This document shows, in pieces, positions 12,401-27,400 of a stretch of 28,762 nt of DNA (its first letter is position 1; every line of letters starts with the position of its first letter). This DNA is from Bifidobacteriaceae bacterium. Its GTDB lineage: Bacteria; Actinomycetota; Actinomycetes; Actinomycetales; Bifidobacteriaceae. The stretch is from NCBI GenBank assembly GCA_030530905.1, contig JAUMUB010000002.1:1-28762 (forward strand), given 5' to 3'. The notes under the pieces are model-generated. The model was given only the letters and a program-made list of their open reading frames with translations. It was not told the origin of the DNA and did no database searches. The translations under genes were made by a program, and so were the position numbers.

Positions 12401-15400
12401 CTACTTACACTTACGGCCAACAACTGAACGCAGACGACATCAAGAAGGCATTAACCAACGTGCCAACTGATGCCAAGGTTAAGTGGAGCGATTCATTCAA
12501 CCAAGGTGCCGGTCCTGATACTACTAAGGTTGGTCCTAGCCAAGAAGGTTATGTAACTGTGACATTCGGTGACGGCGTATCACGTGATTACAAGTTCACT
12601 TACACAGTTCAACCATCAACTGGTTCTGACGACGAAATCGCTAAGATCACTACCACGCCAGGTTCATACACGCTCGGCCAAGATGTCTCAGATGACAAGT
12701 TCGCCGCAGAACGTGTACAAGGTGCTCCAACAGATGCTAAGATCACTTGGCAAACTGCTCCAGACACCAAGAAGCTTGGTACTGGTACTGCCGTAGTTCA
12801 AATCCAATTCGGTAACGGCAAGACGATCACCAAGGATGTCGCATACAACGTCACTAAGACTTCAACCGACGAACCTTCAGATCAAAGCAACAAGAGTCAA
12901 ATCACCACGAACCCAATGCACTACACTAAGGGCGCTCAAGTTTCTGACTCACTCGCTGATGTCTTAAACAACGTCCCAGCCGGTGCACAAACTTCATGGT
13001 CACAAAAGCCTGATACTTCAGTTGTCACTAACAACGGTATCGCAGAAGCTAAGGTAGTATTCGCTGACGGTGGTGTTCGTTACTACACTGTAAATTACAC
13101 TGTATCTGACAGCGACACCCCAGCTGCTGGCTCAGACGCACTCAACCTGCAAACCAAGAGCTTGACGTACACTCAAGGTGACGATGTTCAAAGCGGTATG
13201 AAGGACATCGCTGGTGCGGTATTTACCACAGCACTTCCAGCAGGTGTCACTAATGTCGATTGGGCTGTTGCACCAAACACCAAGAAGCCTGGCTCTGACG
13301 TGGCTCAAGTCACTGTGACATACACAGACGGCGACACCACTAAGACCAAGACTTACGATGTTGCATACACGGTCAACGCAAAGCCAACTCACAATGATAG
13401 TTCTGAAGAGGCTGACCAATCAGACGTTAAGATCATCACGCCTAAGTACAACGTGGGTGACACGCCTGACGCCAAGGCTGTTGTAGATAACTTACCAACT
13501 GGCGCAACTGTTGATTGGGGCACTAAGCCTGATACTTCTCAACCAACCGAAAATGGTGTTGCTAGCGTAGTCGTAACCTTCAAGGACGGCTCGACTCGTA
13601 CTTACCCAGTCAGCTACACTGTTGTAGATCCAAATGCTCAACCATCTGGTGAAACCGCAGCTGACAAGGCAAACTACACCACAACTGCGCAAACTTACAC
13701 GTTGAATGAAAAGGTTCCTACCGATTCTGCAACCATCAAGTCCGCAGTATTCGCTGGTCAAGAAGTTCCTGACGATGCAACCGCAACTTGGACTGTCACT
13801 CCAGACACTTCTAAGCTCGGCGGTGGTATCGCTAAGGTAACGTTGAAGTTCTCAGACGAATCAACTAAGACTTACAATGTCACATACGTTGTTAACGACG
13901 GTGGGGCAGCTAAGCCTGAACGTGGACCTGAAGCCGACAGAAGCAACCTTTCAACTAAGGTAATGACTTATACGGTCGGCCAAGACACTAGTGATACTAA
14001 TGTCTTCAACACCGCATTACCAGACGGCGCAAAGGCTACTTGGTTGACTCAACCTGATAGTTCTGCACCACTCGAAAACGGTGTCGCTTCAATCCGCGTC
14101 GACTTCTCAGACGGTTCATCACGTGTCTACCGTGTAAACTACACTGTCAACAACTCTGACGGTACCAAGCCAACTGACTCAACTGGTTTGAACCTCACTG
14201 TTAAGCCAGTAACTTACACTCAAGGTGACAACGTAGAACAAACTTCTGACGAGATCGCCAAGAAGGTCTTCAACGAAACTCTTGAATCTGGTTACACCGC
14301 TAACTGGAAGGACGGGGATGCACCTACTACCGCAACTACTGGTTCTCGTGTCGCAACTGTTCAAGTTAAGGACGCAAACAACAATGTAGTTAAGGAATAC
14401 AAGGTTGCCTACACCGTTAACGCCAAGGAAACTACCACAACTCCTGATACGCGTGGTCCAGAAGGCGATGCTAGTCAAATCACCGTTAACAAGCAAACTT
14501 ACAAGGTTGGTGCTGATACTCCAACTGCTAACGTGCTTAACAACGTTCCAACTGGCGCAACCGTTGAATGGGTAAACAAGCCTGATACTTCAAGTGAAAC
14601 CAAGAACGGTATGGCCACTATCAAGGTCACATTCGCAAACGGTGGATCAAGAACTTACAACGTTCCTTACGTAGTTACTAAGGACGACGGCTCATTCACT
14701 CCAAGCGGTGATGGCAAGACCGACGCTGACAAGGCTAACCTGCAAACTCAACCATTGACTTACACCAAGGGCGACGCAGCAGGGGATGCTAAGAAGGCAT
14801 TTACTACTGACTTGCCAACTAACGCTCACGCAGATTGGGTAGAAGGTCAAGAACCTAACACATCTAAGGTTGGTTCTGGCGTGGCTCAAGTTAAGGTAAC
14901 TTTCGAAGACGGTTCTACTAAGCAATACGCCGTAAGTTACACTGTTAACGCTAAGGCTCCTGAAACAACTCCAGATTCTGGTTCTGACCAAGCTGCTCAC
15001 GCTAACTTGACTACTAAGGCACTTACTTATGGTGTTGGCGACGCAGTACAAGAAGATTCTGACGCAATCGCTAGCGCTGTATTTAACGAAAACTTGCCAA
15101 CTGGTGCCAAGGTACGCTGGACGATCGAACCAGATACCACTAGCGCAACTAAGAATGGTATGGCTCAAGTTGTTGTTGAATTCGCAGACGGTGGTACTCG
15201 CAAGTACGATGTAAACTACACCGTAACCGACAGTACTTCTACCACGCCAACTACTGGCAAGAAGGCTGACACCACCACGCTGACTCCACAACCACAAAGC
15301 TACAAGTTAGGCGAAACTGTCACTGACGACGCTCACGAAATCGCTACTGCCGTATTCAAGGAAGGCTACCCAGCAGATGCTACAAACGTAACCTGGATCA

Positions 15401-18400
15401 CTAAGCCAAACACCACTAAGGTCGGCAGCGGTTCAGCAGTCGTAGAAGTAACATTCAATGACGGTTCATCAGCTCGTTACACTGTTGCTTACACAGTTAA
15501 CTCAACTGAAACCGACAACGACACCAAGGGTACAGAAGCTTCTAAGAGTACGCTGGCTCCTAAGAACTTGACATTTGAAGTAGGTGACAACACTAGTTCA
15601 ACTGATGTCTTCACTACTCCATTGCCAAGTCAAGCTACTGCACAATGGCTCATCCAACCAGATTCTTCAGCTGCGACCGACAACGGTGTAGCTTCAATCA
15701 AGGTAACGTTTAGCGACCAATCCACTAAGACTTACCAAGTAAACTACAAGGTAACTGCTAAGGACGGCTCACAAACGCCTACCGAATCTGGCATGAACCT
15801 GACTGCAAAGCCATTGACTTACACAGTCGGCGACCAAATCGGCGAAGCATCAGCTGCTGTTGACGGTATGCCTCAAGGTGCTACTGCAGAATGGAAGGTA
15901 CAACCAACCACTGCTACTACCGGTTCACGGATTGCCATCGTAACTGTTAAGAACGGTGACAAGACCCAAGACGTCAAGGTAGCCTACACGGTTGTTCCAT
16001 CAACTCCTGACGATGACAAGAAGAAGTTCACAATCACGGATAACAAGCCAACTTACAAGTACGGCCAAACTATCCAAGATACTGACGCTGCTGGCGCATT
16101 AGCAGGTGTTCCAACTGACGCAACTGTGGCATGGCCAACAGACGGCAAGCCTGACACTACCAAGGTTGGTCCTCACACTGGTAATGTAGTTGTGACATTC
16201 GGTAACGGCGAACAAAAGACTTACCAATTCACTTACACAGTTTCACCATCTACTAAGACTGACGCTCAAAGCTACAACATCACTACCACCGACCAAGAAT
16301 ACAAGTACGGTCAATCTACGAACGTAAACGACGTAATCTCTGGTCTTCCTAGTGATGCTAAGGCTAAGTGGAGTGACAGCTTCAACAATGGTGCTGGTCC
16401 TGACACTACTAAGGTTGTAACTGGTCAAACTGGTACAATCACTGTTACATTCGGTGACCAATCCACTGAAGAATACACATTCACTTACACCGTTAAGCCA
16501 TCAAGTTCAGAAGACGCTGATAGCTACCACATCGGTGACGGTAAGCCAACTTACGATTACGGTCACACGTTGACTGAACAAGACCTTAAGGAAGCTCTTA
16601 CTAATGTGCCTAGTGATGCAAAACTCGCATGGTCTGTTGCACCAAACACTACTAGCGTTGGTAAGAACCAATCCGGTAAGGTAACTGTAACGTTCGGTGA
16701 CAACAAGTCTGTTGACTACGACTTCACTTACACTGTTAACCCATCAACAATCAATGATGCTGAAAAGTACAACATTGAAGATGCTGAGCCTACATACGAT
16801 TACGGCCAAGCAATCACTGCTGATGACGCTAAGAGTGCTCTGAAGAACGTTCCTACAGATGCTAAGGTAACTTGGGTAACTCAACCTAATACCAAGACTG
16901 CTGGTAAGGCTCAAGCAACTGTATCCGTTGAGTTCGGTGACGGTAACAGCAAGCAATACACTGTCAACTACACAGTTAAGCCATCAAGCGCAACTAACCC
17001 TGACAGTACTAGCGACGTTACTGTAAACAAGCAAACTTACGAATACGGTGAAACTCCTGACGCAAGCAAGGTATTGAGTGGTCTTCCTACTGATAACAAG
17101 GGCGTTAAGTTCTTGAATGACGTTGCACCTGACACTACTCAAGTCGGTGATCACACTGGTACTGTAGTTGCAACATTCGGTGACGGCTCAACTAAGGAAT
17201 ACGAATTCCAATACACAGTTAAGCCATCAAGCTCAACTAGTGAAAGCAGCACTAAGAACATCAAGGCTCAACACCAAACTTACGCATACGGCGCTACTCC
17301 AAGTGCTGATGACGTATTGACTGGTGTTCCAGCTGATAAGAAGAGTGTTGTATTCACAAACGGCGCTCCTAACACCAAGGTCGTGGGTGATGGTACAAGC
17401 AGCGTAACTGTTACATTCGGTGACGGCTCACAAGCTACATACAGCTTCGATTACACTGTTCAACCATCAAGCTCAGAAGATGCATCCAAGTACAACATCC
17501 AAGACGCTCAACCAACTTACAAGTATGGTCAAGCACTCACGGATGCCGATGCTAAGTCTGCTCTGACCAACGTACCTAGTGATGCTGAAGTAACTTGGAA
17601 GGACGGCAACAAGCCTGATACCAAGACTGCAGGTAAGGGTAGTGCAGTTGTTACTGTTAAGTTCGGTGACGGCAAGAGTGTAGATTACCCAGTAACTTAC
17701 ACTGTTCAACCATCATCACTTGCAGACGAAGCTAGCTACAAGATCGGCGACGGTACGCCAACTTACGACTACGGCCACAAGTTGACTGCTGAAGATCTTA
17801 AGCAAGCACTTACCAACGTACCAAGCGACGCACAACTCGCATGGGATGTACAACCTGACACTACTCAGGCAGGTACTGGCAAGACTGGTTCCGTAACCGT
17901 TACATTCGGTGACAAGCAATCCAAGACTTACAACTTCACTTACACCGTTAAGCCATCAACTTCAGGTAATGCTTCTAGTTACAACATCTCAACCACTCCA
18001 GGTACATATGTTGTCGGCCAAGAAATCACGAATGAAGATGCAAAGGCTCGTGTAACTAACGCACCAACTGATGCAACTGTTACATGGGTAGACGGTCAAG
18101 CACCTGATACTTCAACTCTTGGTGCACGGACTGCCAAGGTACAAGTTAAGTTCGGTGACAACTCTGTATTGACTTACGATGTTCCATATACCGTTACTAA
18201 GACGTCAACTGATCAACCATCAGATCAATCAAACAAGAGTCAAATCACCGCTAACGTAATGCACTACACCCAAGACGATGACACTTCATCAACTGCTGGT
18301 GTTCTGAACAACGTACCAACTGGCGCAATCGTAACCTGGTCTGTAAAGCCTGATTCTTCTAAGGTAACCAACAATGGTGTCGCAGAAGCTAAGGTAGAAT

Positions 18401-21400
18401 TCGCTGACCACGGTGTTCGTTACTACACTGTCAGCTACACTGTCGTAGCTAAGGACACTGGTACTACAACTCCTGCTGGTACTGACGCCGCTGAAGCACT
18501 TACTACTAAGACCGTAACCTACACTCAAGGTGACACGGTACAAAGTGGTATGACTGATATCGCTAAGGCAGTATTTAACGAAACTCTTCCTGGCAACGTA
18601 ACTGATGTTGCATGGTCACAACAACCAAACACTGACAACCTCGGTTCTGGTGTTGCAGAAGTTACCGTAACTTACACTAAGGACGGTCAACAACTCACTA
18701 AGACCTACAACGTTCCATACATTGTCAACGCAAAGACTAGTCACAATGATTCTTCTGATGAAGCTGACAAGTCACAAGTTGTCGTTAAGACTCCTAGCTA
18801 CCAACTCAACGACCCAACTCCAGTAGACCAAGTAGTAACTAACTTGCCAGACGGCGCTAAGGCTGATTGGGTAGTTAAGCCAGACACCACCAAGGCTACT
18901 GACAAGGGTGTTGCTACCGCTGTCGTAACCTTCAAGGATGGCTCAACTCGGACATACGCTGTGGCTTACACAGTTACTGATCCATCTGCTCAACCAACTG
19001 GCGACAAGCAAGCGGACACTGCAAACTACACTACAACTGCTCAAAGCTACAAGTTAGGTGACCAAGTGCCAACTGACTCTGCAGCAATCAAGAGCGCTGT
19101 ATTTGCTGGTCAAAGTGTTCCAGAAGACGCAACCGCAACTTGGACTGTCAAGCCTGACACTACTAAGCTCGGTTCTGGAATCGCTAAGGTAAGCTTGAAG
19201 TTCTCTGACAACTCAACCAGAGAATACAATGTTTCATACGTTGTTAACGACAATGGTTCAAGCACTGATACTCGTGGACCTGAAGCCGACCGCAGCAACC
19301 TTTCTACTAAGGCAATGACTTACAAGGTCGGGGATGACACTAGTTCTACTAATGTCTTCACCAGTGAATTGCCAACTGGCGCAACCGCAACTTGGTTAGT
19401 TCAACCAGACGCAACTGCTCCAGTCGACAACGCTGTCGCATCAATCCGCGTGGTATTCTCAGACGGTTCTGCTCGTGTCTACCGTGTCAACTACTCAGTA
19501 ACTAACTCAGATGGTTCTAAGGCAACTGATCCAGCAGGCCTCAACCTGACTGTACAACCTGTAACGTACACTCAAAACGACCCAGTTGAATCAACTTCTG
19601 ACCAAATCGCAGCTAAGGTATTCAAGGAAGGCGCACTTCCAGCTGGCTACACTGCTCAATGGAAGACGGCTCCTACGACTGCTACTACTGGTTCACGTGT
19701 CGCAACTGTTGAAGTTCTCGACAACACCGGTGCAGTAGTCAAGACATACCAAGTTGCTTACACGGTCAACGCCAAGACCACTGAAACTGGTGAAGACACG
19801 CGGACTCCAAACGCCGACGGAAGTGAAATCACTGTCAACGCTCAAACTTACAAGGTTGGTGCCGCAACTCCAACTGACGGCGTATTGAGCAACGTTCCTA
19901 GTGACGCACAAGTTGCCTGGGTAAACGCACCAGACACTTCAAGCGAAACTACTAACGGTATGGCAACCATCCAAGTAACCTTCGCTGATGGTGGGGTACG
20001 TACTTACAACGTCCCATACACTGTCACTAAGGAAGATGGTACAAACACTCCAACCGGTGACGGATCTAAGCAAGCCGACACGACGACTCTGAAGACTAAG
20101 AGCCTTACTTACACCCAAGGCGATGAAGTAGGGGATGCCAAGGACGCATTTACTGATCAATTACCAAACGACGCTTCAGCAGAATGGGTAACTGGTCAAG
20201 AACCTAATACTTCTAAGGTCGGCTCAGGTGTTGCTCAAGTGAAGGTAAACTTCAGCGATGGCTCATCCAAGCAATTCGCTGTAAGCTACACCGTTAACGC
20301 CAAGGTTCCTGAAACTAAGCCTGACACTGGTTCTGACGAAGCTTCACGCGCTAACTTGACGACTAAGGCTCAAAGCTACACTGTCGGTGAAAACGTACCA
20401 ACTCAATCTGCAGATATCGCATCTGCTGTATTCAATGAATCACTCCCAGCTGGCGCAACAGTAGACTGGACAACCAAGCCAGATACTGCTAGTGCTACTA
20501 AGAATGGTGTGGCTCAAGTAGAAGTTAAGTTCTCTGACGGCGGAACGCGGAAGTACGATGTAAACTACACCGTAACTGACACGACTAAGCCATCAACTCC
20601 AACTTCTGGTACTAAGGCTCAAACGACCACGCTGACTCCAGAACCACAAAGTTACAACTTAGGTGACACTGTTGGTGATGACGCCGCTACTATGGGTAAG
20701 CTCTTCAAGGAAGGTCTCCCAGCAGGCGCAACTGCAGCTTGGATCAACAAGCCAGTTACTACCAAGGTCGGCAGCGGCACGGCCCTCGTTGAAGTAACAT
20801 TCGACGACCACTCAACCGCTAAGTACACCATCGCTTACACTGTCAACTCAACTGACACTGATAAGAACGACAAGGGTACTGAAGCTTCTAAGAGTACGCT
20901 TGTTCCTAAGAACTTGAGCTTCCAAGTAGGCGACGACACTAGTTCTACTGATGTCTTCACCACTAAGCTCCCAGAAGGCGCAAGTGCTCAATGGCTCATC
21001 CAACCTGATTCTTCCGCAGCAACTAACAATGGTGTGGCATCAATCAAGGTAACTTACTCCGACCAATCCACTAACACTTACAAGGTAAATTACGTTGTTA
21101 CTGCTAAGGAAGGTCAACCATCAACTGGTGACTCTGACTTGAACGTAACCGCTAAGAACCTTACTTACACTGTTGGTGACCCAGTCGGTGAAGCTCAGGA
21201 TGCCGTAGATGGTATGCCTGAAGGTGCAAGTGCACAATGGAAGGTAAAGCCAACTACTGACAAGTCCGGCTCACGGATGGCAATTGTGACCGTAACTTAC
21301 GGTGATAAGACGCAAGACGTCAACGTTGCCTACACGGTTAAGCCATCAACCAAGGATGACGCTGGTACCAAGTTCACCATCGAAGACAACAAGCCAACTT

Positions 21401-24400
21401 ACACTTACGGCCAACAACTCTCCGATGATGACGCAGCTGCTACCTTGAAGGGACTTCCATCTGACGCAACTGTCGCATGGAAGAACGGACAAAAGCCTGA
21501 TACCAAGACCGCTGGTAAGGATCAACCAGGTACTGTGGTTGTGACATTTGGTGACGGCTCACAAGCTGAATACCCATTCACTTACACAGTTTCACCATCA
21601 ACTAAGACAGACGCTGATAGCTACGGAATCACCACGACTGACCAAACTTACAAGTACGGTGACACCACCGACGTAACCAAGGTCATCTCTGGTCTTCCAT
21701 CTGATGCTCACGCTAAATGGAGTGACTCCTTCAACGACGGTAACGGTCCAGATACAACTAAGCCGGTAACTGACCAAACTGGTACGATCACTGTAACGTT
21801 CGGGGATGAATCCACGAAGGACTACACATTCAAGTACACAGTTCAACCATCTACTAAGGACAACGCTTCTAGCTACAACATCACAGCTAAGCCACAAACT
21901 TACGCATACGGATCAACTCCAGATGCTAAGGATGTCTTGACTGGTGTTCCAGCTGATAACCAAGGTGTAACGTTCACGAACGGCGCACCTGACACTACCA
22001 AGGTTGGTCCTGGTACAAGCAAGGTAACTGTGAAGTTCGGTGACGGTTCTACTCAGGACTACGACTTCACTTACACTGTTCAACCTTCAAGCAAGGACGA
22101 TGCTTCTAACTACGACATCAAGGCTACTGACCAAACTTACAAGTACGGTCAAACCCCAGATCCTAAGACTGTTCTGACTGGTGTTCCATCAGACGCAACA
22201 GTTACCTGGAAGGACGGGGTAGCTCCTGATACTACTAAGGTTGGGGCAAATCAAAAGGGTACTGTGACCGTCAAGTTCGGTGACCAACAAACCCAAGATT
22301 ACGACTTCAACTACGAAGTTAAGGCATCTACTCAATCAGACGCTGACTCCTACAACATCCAAGACGGCAAGCCTAACTACAAGTACGGCCAAGAAATCAC
22401 GGATGCAGACGCAGGTAAGGCTCTGAAGAATGTTCCTAGCGACGCAACCGTAACTTGGAAGGACGGCGCAAAGCCAGATACTTCTACTGTCGGTACGCGG
22501 ACCGCAACTGCTGTGGTTAAGTTCGGTGACGGTTCTACTAAGGAATACACGGTAACTTACACAGTCGGTCAATCAAGCGCAACGCCTGATACAATCGCTA
22601 AGATCACGACTACTCCAGGTACTTACACTTACGGCCAAGTAGTTGGTGACACTGAAGCCGCTGCACGTGTTTACGGTGCTCCAACTGATGCAACAATCAC
22701 TTGGAAGACTAAGCCAAACACTGCTAAGCTCGGTGCTGGTACTGCCGTTGTTCAAATCGAATTCGGTGACCACACGACTACTACTAAGGAAGTTCCTTAC
22801 ACTGTGACTAAGACTTCTACTGACGATCCATCCGATCAAACAATCAAGAGTCAAATCACTGCAAACGTAATGAACTACGAAAAGGGCCAAGACACTAGTT
22901 CTACTGACGGCGTATTAAACAACGTCCCAGCAGGCGCTACGGTAACCTGGTCAGTACAACCTGATTCTTCAGAAGTAACCAACAACGGTATCGCTGAAAT
23001 CAAGGTTGAATTCGCCGACCACGGTATCCGTTACTACACTGTCAGCTACACTGTTACTGATAAGAGTTCTACTACTCCAACCACCGCTGACCCAGCAACT
23101 ACTCTGGTACCTAAGAGCGTAACTTACACGCAAGGCGAAACTGTTCCTACTACTAAGGACGACATCGCAGGATCTGTATTTACGACTCCATTGCCAGAAA
23201 ACGTTACTGACGTTAAGTGGGCGGAAGAACCAAACACCACTCAACCAGGTTCAGGAATTGCCAAGGTCACTGTTTCATACACTGACTCTGAAGGTAACCC
23301 TCAAACCGTAACTTACGAAGTGCCATACACGGTTAACGCAAAGCCAACTCACAATGACAGTTCACCTGAAGCTGATTCAGCAAACATCACTGTGAAGACG
23401 CCTCAATACACTAAGGGCGACGATCCAAAGGCTGCTGACGTGGTAGAAGGCTTACCAGACGGCGCAACTGTCGACTGGAACGTAAAGCCTGACACTTCAA
23501 AGGCAACTGAAAAGGGTGTCGCAAGCGTAACCGTAACGTTCAAGGATGGCTCAACTCGTACTTACCCAGTAAGCTACACGGTTGTTGACCCAGACGCACA
23601 AAAGCCAACTAACCCAAGTCAAGCTGAACAAGCCGACTTGACCACGAAGACGCAAACTTACAAGCTCAACGATCCAGTTCCTACTGAATCCGACGCAATC
23701 AAGTCCTCAGTCTTCAACGGCGATGTGCCAGCAGACGCAACTGCAACTTGGACGACCGCTCCTGACACTTCTAAGATCGGTGGTGGAATTGCGAAGGTAA
23801 CTCTCAGCTACCCAGACGGTTCTACTAAGACTTACAATGTCACATACGTAGTTAACGACGGTGGCAAGAGTCAAGATACTCGTGGAAAAGAAGCAGATCA
23901 AAGCACGCTTACTACTAAGGCAATGACTTACAAGGTCGGGGATGACACTAGTTCTACTGATGTCTTCACTACTGCATTGCCAGACGGCGCCAAGGCAACT
24001 TGGTTAGTACAACCGGACGCAATTGCTCCAGTTGACAATGCGATTGCTTCAATCCGCGTCGACTTCTCTGACGGCTCATCTCGTGTATACCGTGTCAACT
24101 ACTCAGTAACTAACTCTGACGGCACTAAGCCAGCTGATCAATCCGGCCTCGACTTAACTGTTAAGTCAGTAAGCTACACTCAAGGTGACGACGTTGAAAC
24201 TACCTCTGATGCAATCGCTAAGAAGGTATTTAACGAAGATCTCCCAAGTGGCTACACTGCTCAATGGAAGCCAGGCACTGAACCAACTACTGCTACTACC
24301 GGTTCACGGACTGCTGTAGTTCAAGTTCTTGATCAAAACGGCAATGTCGCCAAGGAATACAAGGTTGCTTACACGGTTAACGCTAAGGCTGTAACTCCAG

Positions 24401-27400
24401 GCGGCGATTCTGGTTCCGACCAAGCTGCCAAGGCCAACTTGACCACGAAGGCACAATCTTACAAGGTTGGCGATTCAGTTCCTACTGATTCCGCTGACAT
24501 CGCAAGTGCGGTCTTCAACGAACAATTGCCAGAAGGTGCTAAGGCAAGCTGGAAGGTGGCACCAGATACTACTCGTGCTACGAAGAATAGTGTTGCCCAA
24601 GTTCAAGTCGACTTCGCTGATGGCGGTACAAGAGTATACAACGTCAACTACACTGTCGTAGATGACTCAGCTACTCCTTCAACTGGCGACAAGACTAAGG
24701 CAGAAACCACTACTCTTACTCCAGTTTCACAAACCTACACTCAAGGTGATACTGTTGCTACTGATAAGGATGCAATGGGCAAGCTCTTCGCTGAAGGTTA
24801 CCCAACCGACGCTACTAGTGTTGTATGGAGCACCACTCCAGATACTAGTCGGGTAGGTAGCGGTACAGCGGTTGTCGAAGTAACATTCGATGATGGTTCT
24901 AAGGCTAAGTACACGATCGCTTACACGGTCAACGCTACTACGCCAGCACAACCAGAAACTGCTACAGAAGCATCAACCAGCAAGCTTGCTCCTAAGGCAA
25001 TGACTTACAAGGTTGGCGACGACACTAGTTCTACTGATGTCTTCACCACCGCATTGCCAGCAGGCGCTAAGGCACAATGGTTGATCCAACCAGACGCTTC
25101 AGTTGCTAAGACTAACGGTGTGGCTACAATCAAGGTTACGTTCTCAGACGGCTCCGAAAACACTTACCAAGTCAACTACTCAGTAACCGCAAACGACGGT
25201 ACTAAGCCAAGCGACGAAGGTACAGGATTGACCGTCACTGCTAAGGACCTCCAATACACTGTCGGCGACCCAATTGGTGATGCCAAGGACGCTGTAGATG
25301 GAGTTCCAGCAGACGCAACTGTTGAATGGAAGACCAAGCCAACCACTGACACGACCGGCTCACGGATTGCAGTTGTCACTGTCACATACAACGGCAAGAG
25401 CCAAGACGTCAAGGTAGCTTACACGGTTGTTGCTAAGGCCAACGAAGATACTCACTCATCTGATGCAGACAAGAGTCAAATCACTGTCAACCCTCAAACT
25501 TACACTAAGGGCCAAGCAGTAACTGATGATGATGCTAAGAAGGCCTTGAACAACGTACCTGCAGGCGCAAGCGTTGAATGGTCACTCAAGCCAAACACCA
25601 ACGTCGCTACTACTGATGGCAAGGCAGAAATTAAGGTAACATTCGCTGACGGCGGTGAACGTTTCTACCCAGTAACTTACACTGTTACGGATGAAAGTGG
25701 TTCAACCACACCAACGACGACCGTTCCAGCTGAAACCTTGACTCCTAAGACATTGACGTTTGCACAAGGCGATCAAGCAGGGGACCCAAGTGATGTCTTC
25801 ACCACTAAGCTCCCTGAAGGTGTAACTGCTGAATGGACGACTAAGCCAGATACCACAGCTATCGGCCATGGTACTGCTCAAGTCACTGTTCACTACACTG
25901 ACGCAAATGGCCAACCAGCATCTAAGACTTACGACGTTCCATACGTTGTCAATGCCAAGGATGCTAAGCCAGAAAACAGTGGTAAGGAAGCTGACACCGC
26001 AACGCTTACTACTAAGAGTCCAAGCTACAACGTCAACGACAATGTTCCTGACGACTCTGCTTCAATTGCCGGTTCTGTCTTCAACGAACCTCTTCCAGAT
26101 GGCGCAAGTGCTGCTTGGAAGACTAAGCCAGACACTACCAAAGCGGTTGAAAATGGTACCGCGGTTGTGACTGTCACATTCTCTGACGGTTCTACCAGAG
26201 ACTACACGGTTACATACTCAGTAACTGACCCAAGTTCTCAAACTCCTACTGGTGAAACCGAAGCTGATAAGCACGACCTGAAGACGCAAACTCTGAACTA
26301 CAACCTCGGAGATGACGCAGGTGACGCTGCTAAGGCATTTACTAACTTGCCAGATGGCGCTACCGCAACCTGGGTAACTCGCCCAGACACTTCAACGGTT
26401 GGCTCAGGTACTGCTCAAGTCAAGGTAACTTACAGCCAAGACGGTTCAAGCAAGACTTACACTGTTGCTTACAACGTCAACGCCGGTGATAAGGGTCAAA
26501 CTTCTGGCGATGAAAACTCCAACGCAAACAAGAGTCCATTGCAAACTAAGGAACTTCAATACAAGGTCGGCGATACTGTCGGGGATGCTTCAACTGCATT
26601 TAACCCAGCATTCGCAGATCCAAACGCCACTGGCTACACTTGGATCAAGAAGCCAAGCACTGATGTTCCAGTCGAAAATGCAACTGCTTCTGTTCGTGTT
26701 GACTTCGCCGATGGTAGTTCACGGATCTACTTCGTCAACTACAAGGTAACTTCAACCGATACTGGCACTGGTACTACTCCATCTGGTACGGACGAAGATA
26801 CTAAGCTCGACTTAACTGTTAAGTCTATGTCCTACAAGAAGGGCGATGCTGTCGGGGATGCTGCTAGTGTATTCACCACTGCACTTCCAGAAGGCGCAAC
26901 CGCTGTTTGGACTAAGACGCCAGATACTACTGAGGTTGGTAACGGAATTGCTGAAGTTCAAGTAACTTACAACGGCAAGACCTACACTTACAAGGTCGCT
27001 TACACAGTTAAGGACAATGGTGAACAAGGCGGAAGCGAAACTCCAACTACACCAACTGACGAACTCAGCCGGATCACTGTAAACAACCAAACTTACAAGA
27101 TCGGTGATACTCCTTCAACTGATGGCGTATTGAACAACGTACCAGAAGGCGCAACAGTAGAATGGGTAACTAAGCCTGATACTACTGCTGAAACCAAGAA
27201 CGGTATGGCAACGATCAAGGTCACTAAGGGCGATGCTTCAATCACTCTTAACGTACCTTACGTAGTTACTAAGGAAGACGGCAGCCAAACTCCAACCGGC
27301 GACGGCAAGACGGACGCTGACAAGTCAACCTTGGCAACTAAGAGCATTGCGTACACGCAAAACGATCCAGTCGGGGATGCTAAGGATGCATTCACCACTG

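Noticed and set aside
14692..15297. 201-codon open frame on the minus strand
   Set aside because: It lies wholly inside the Rib-like array opposite the giant gene and has a Ser/Cys/Val/Trp-rich composition typical of a reverse-complement shadow. Similar shadows recur at equivalent places in other blocks. No ribosome binding site or known domain.
26465..26749. Plus-strand open frame in another reading frame
   Set aside because: Overlaps block E completely, is Thr/Leu/Gln-rich as expected of a shifted repeat frame, and has no start signals.
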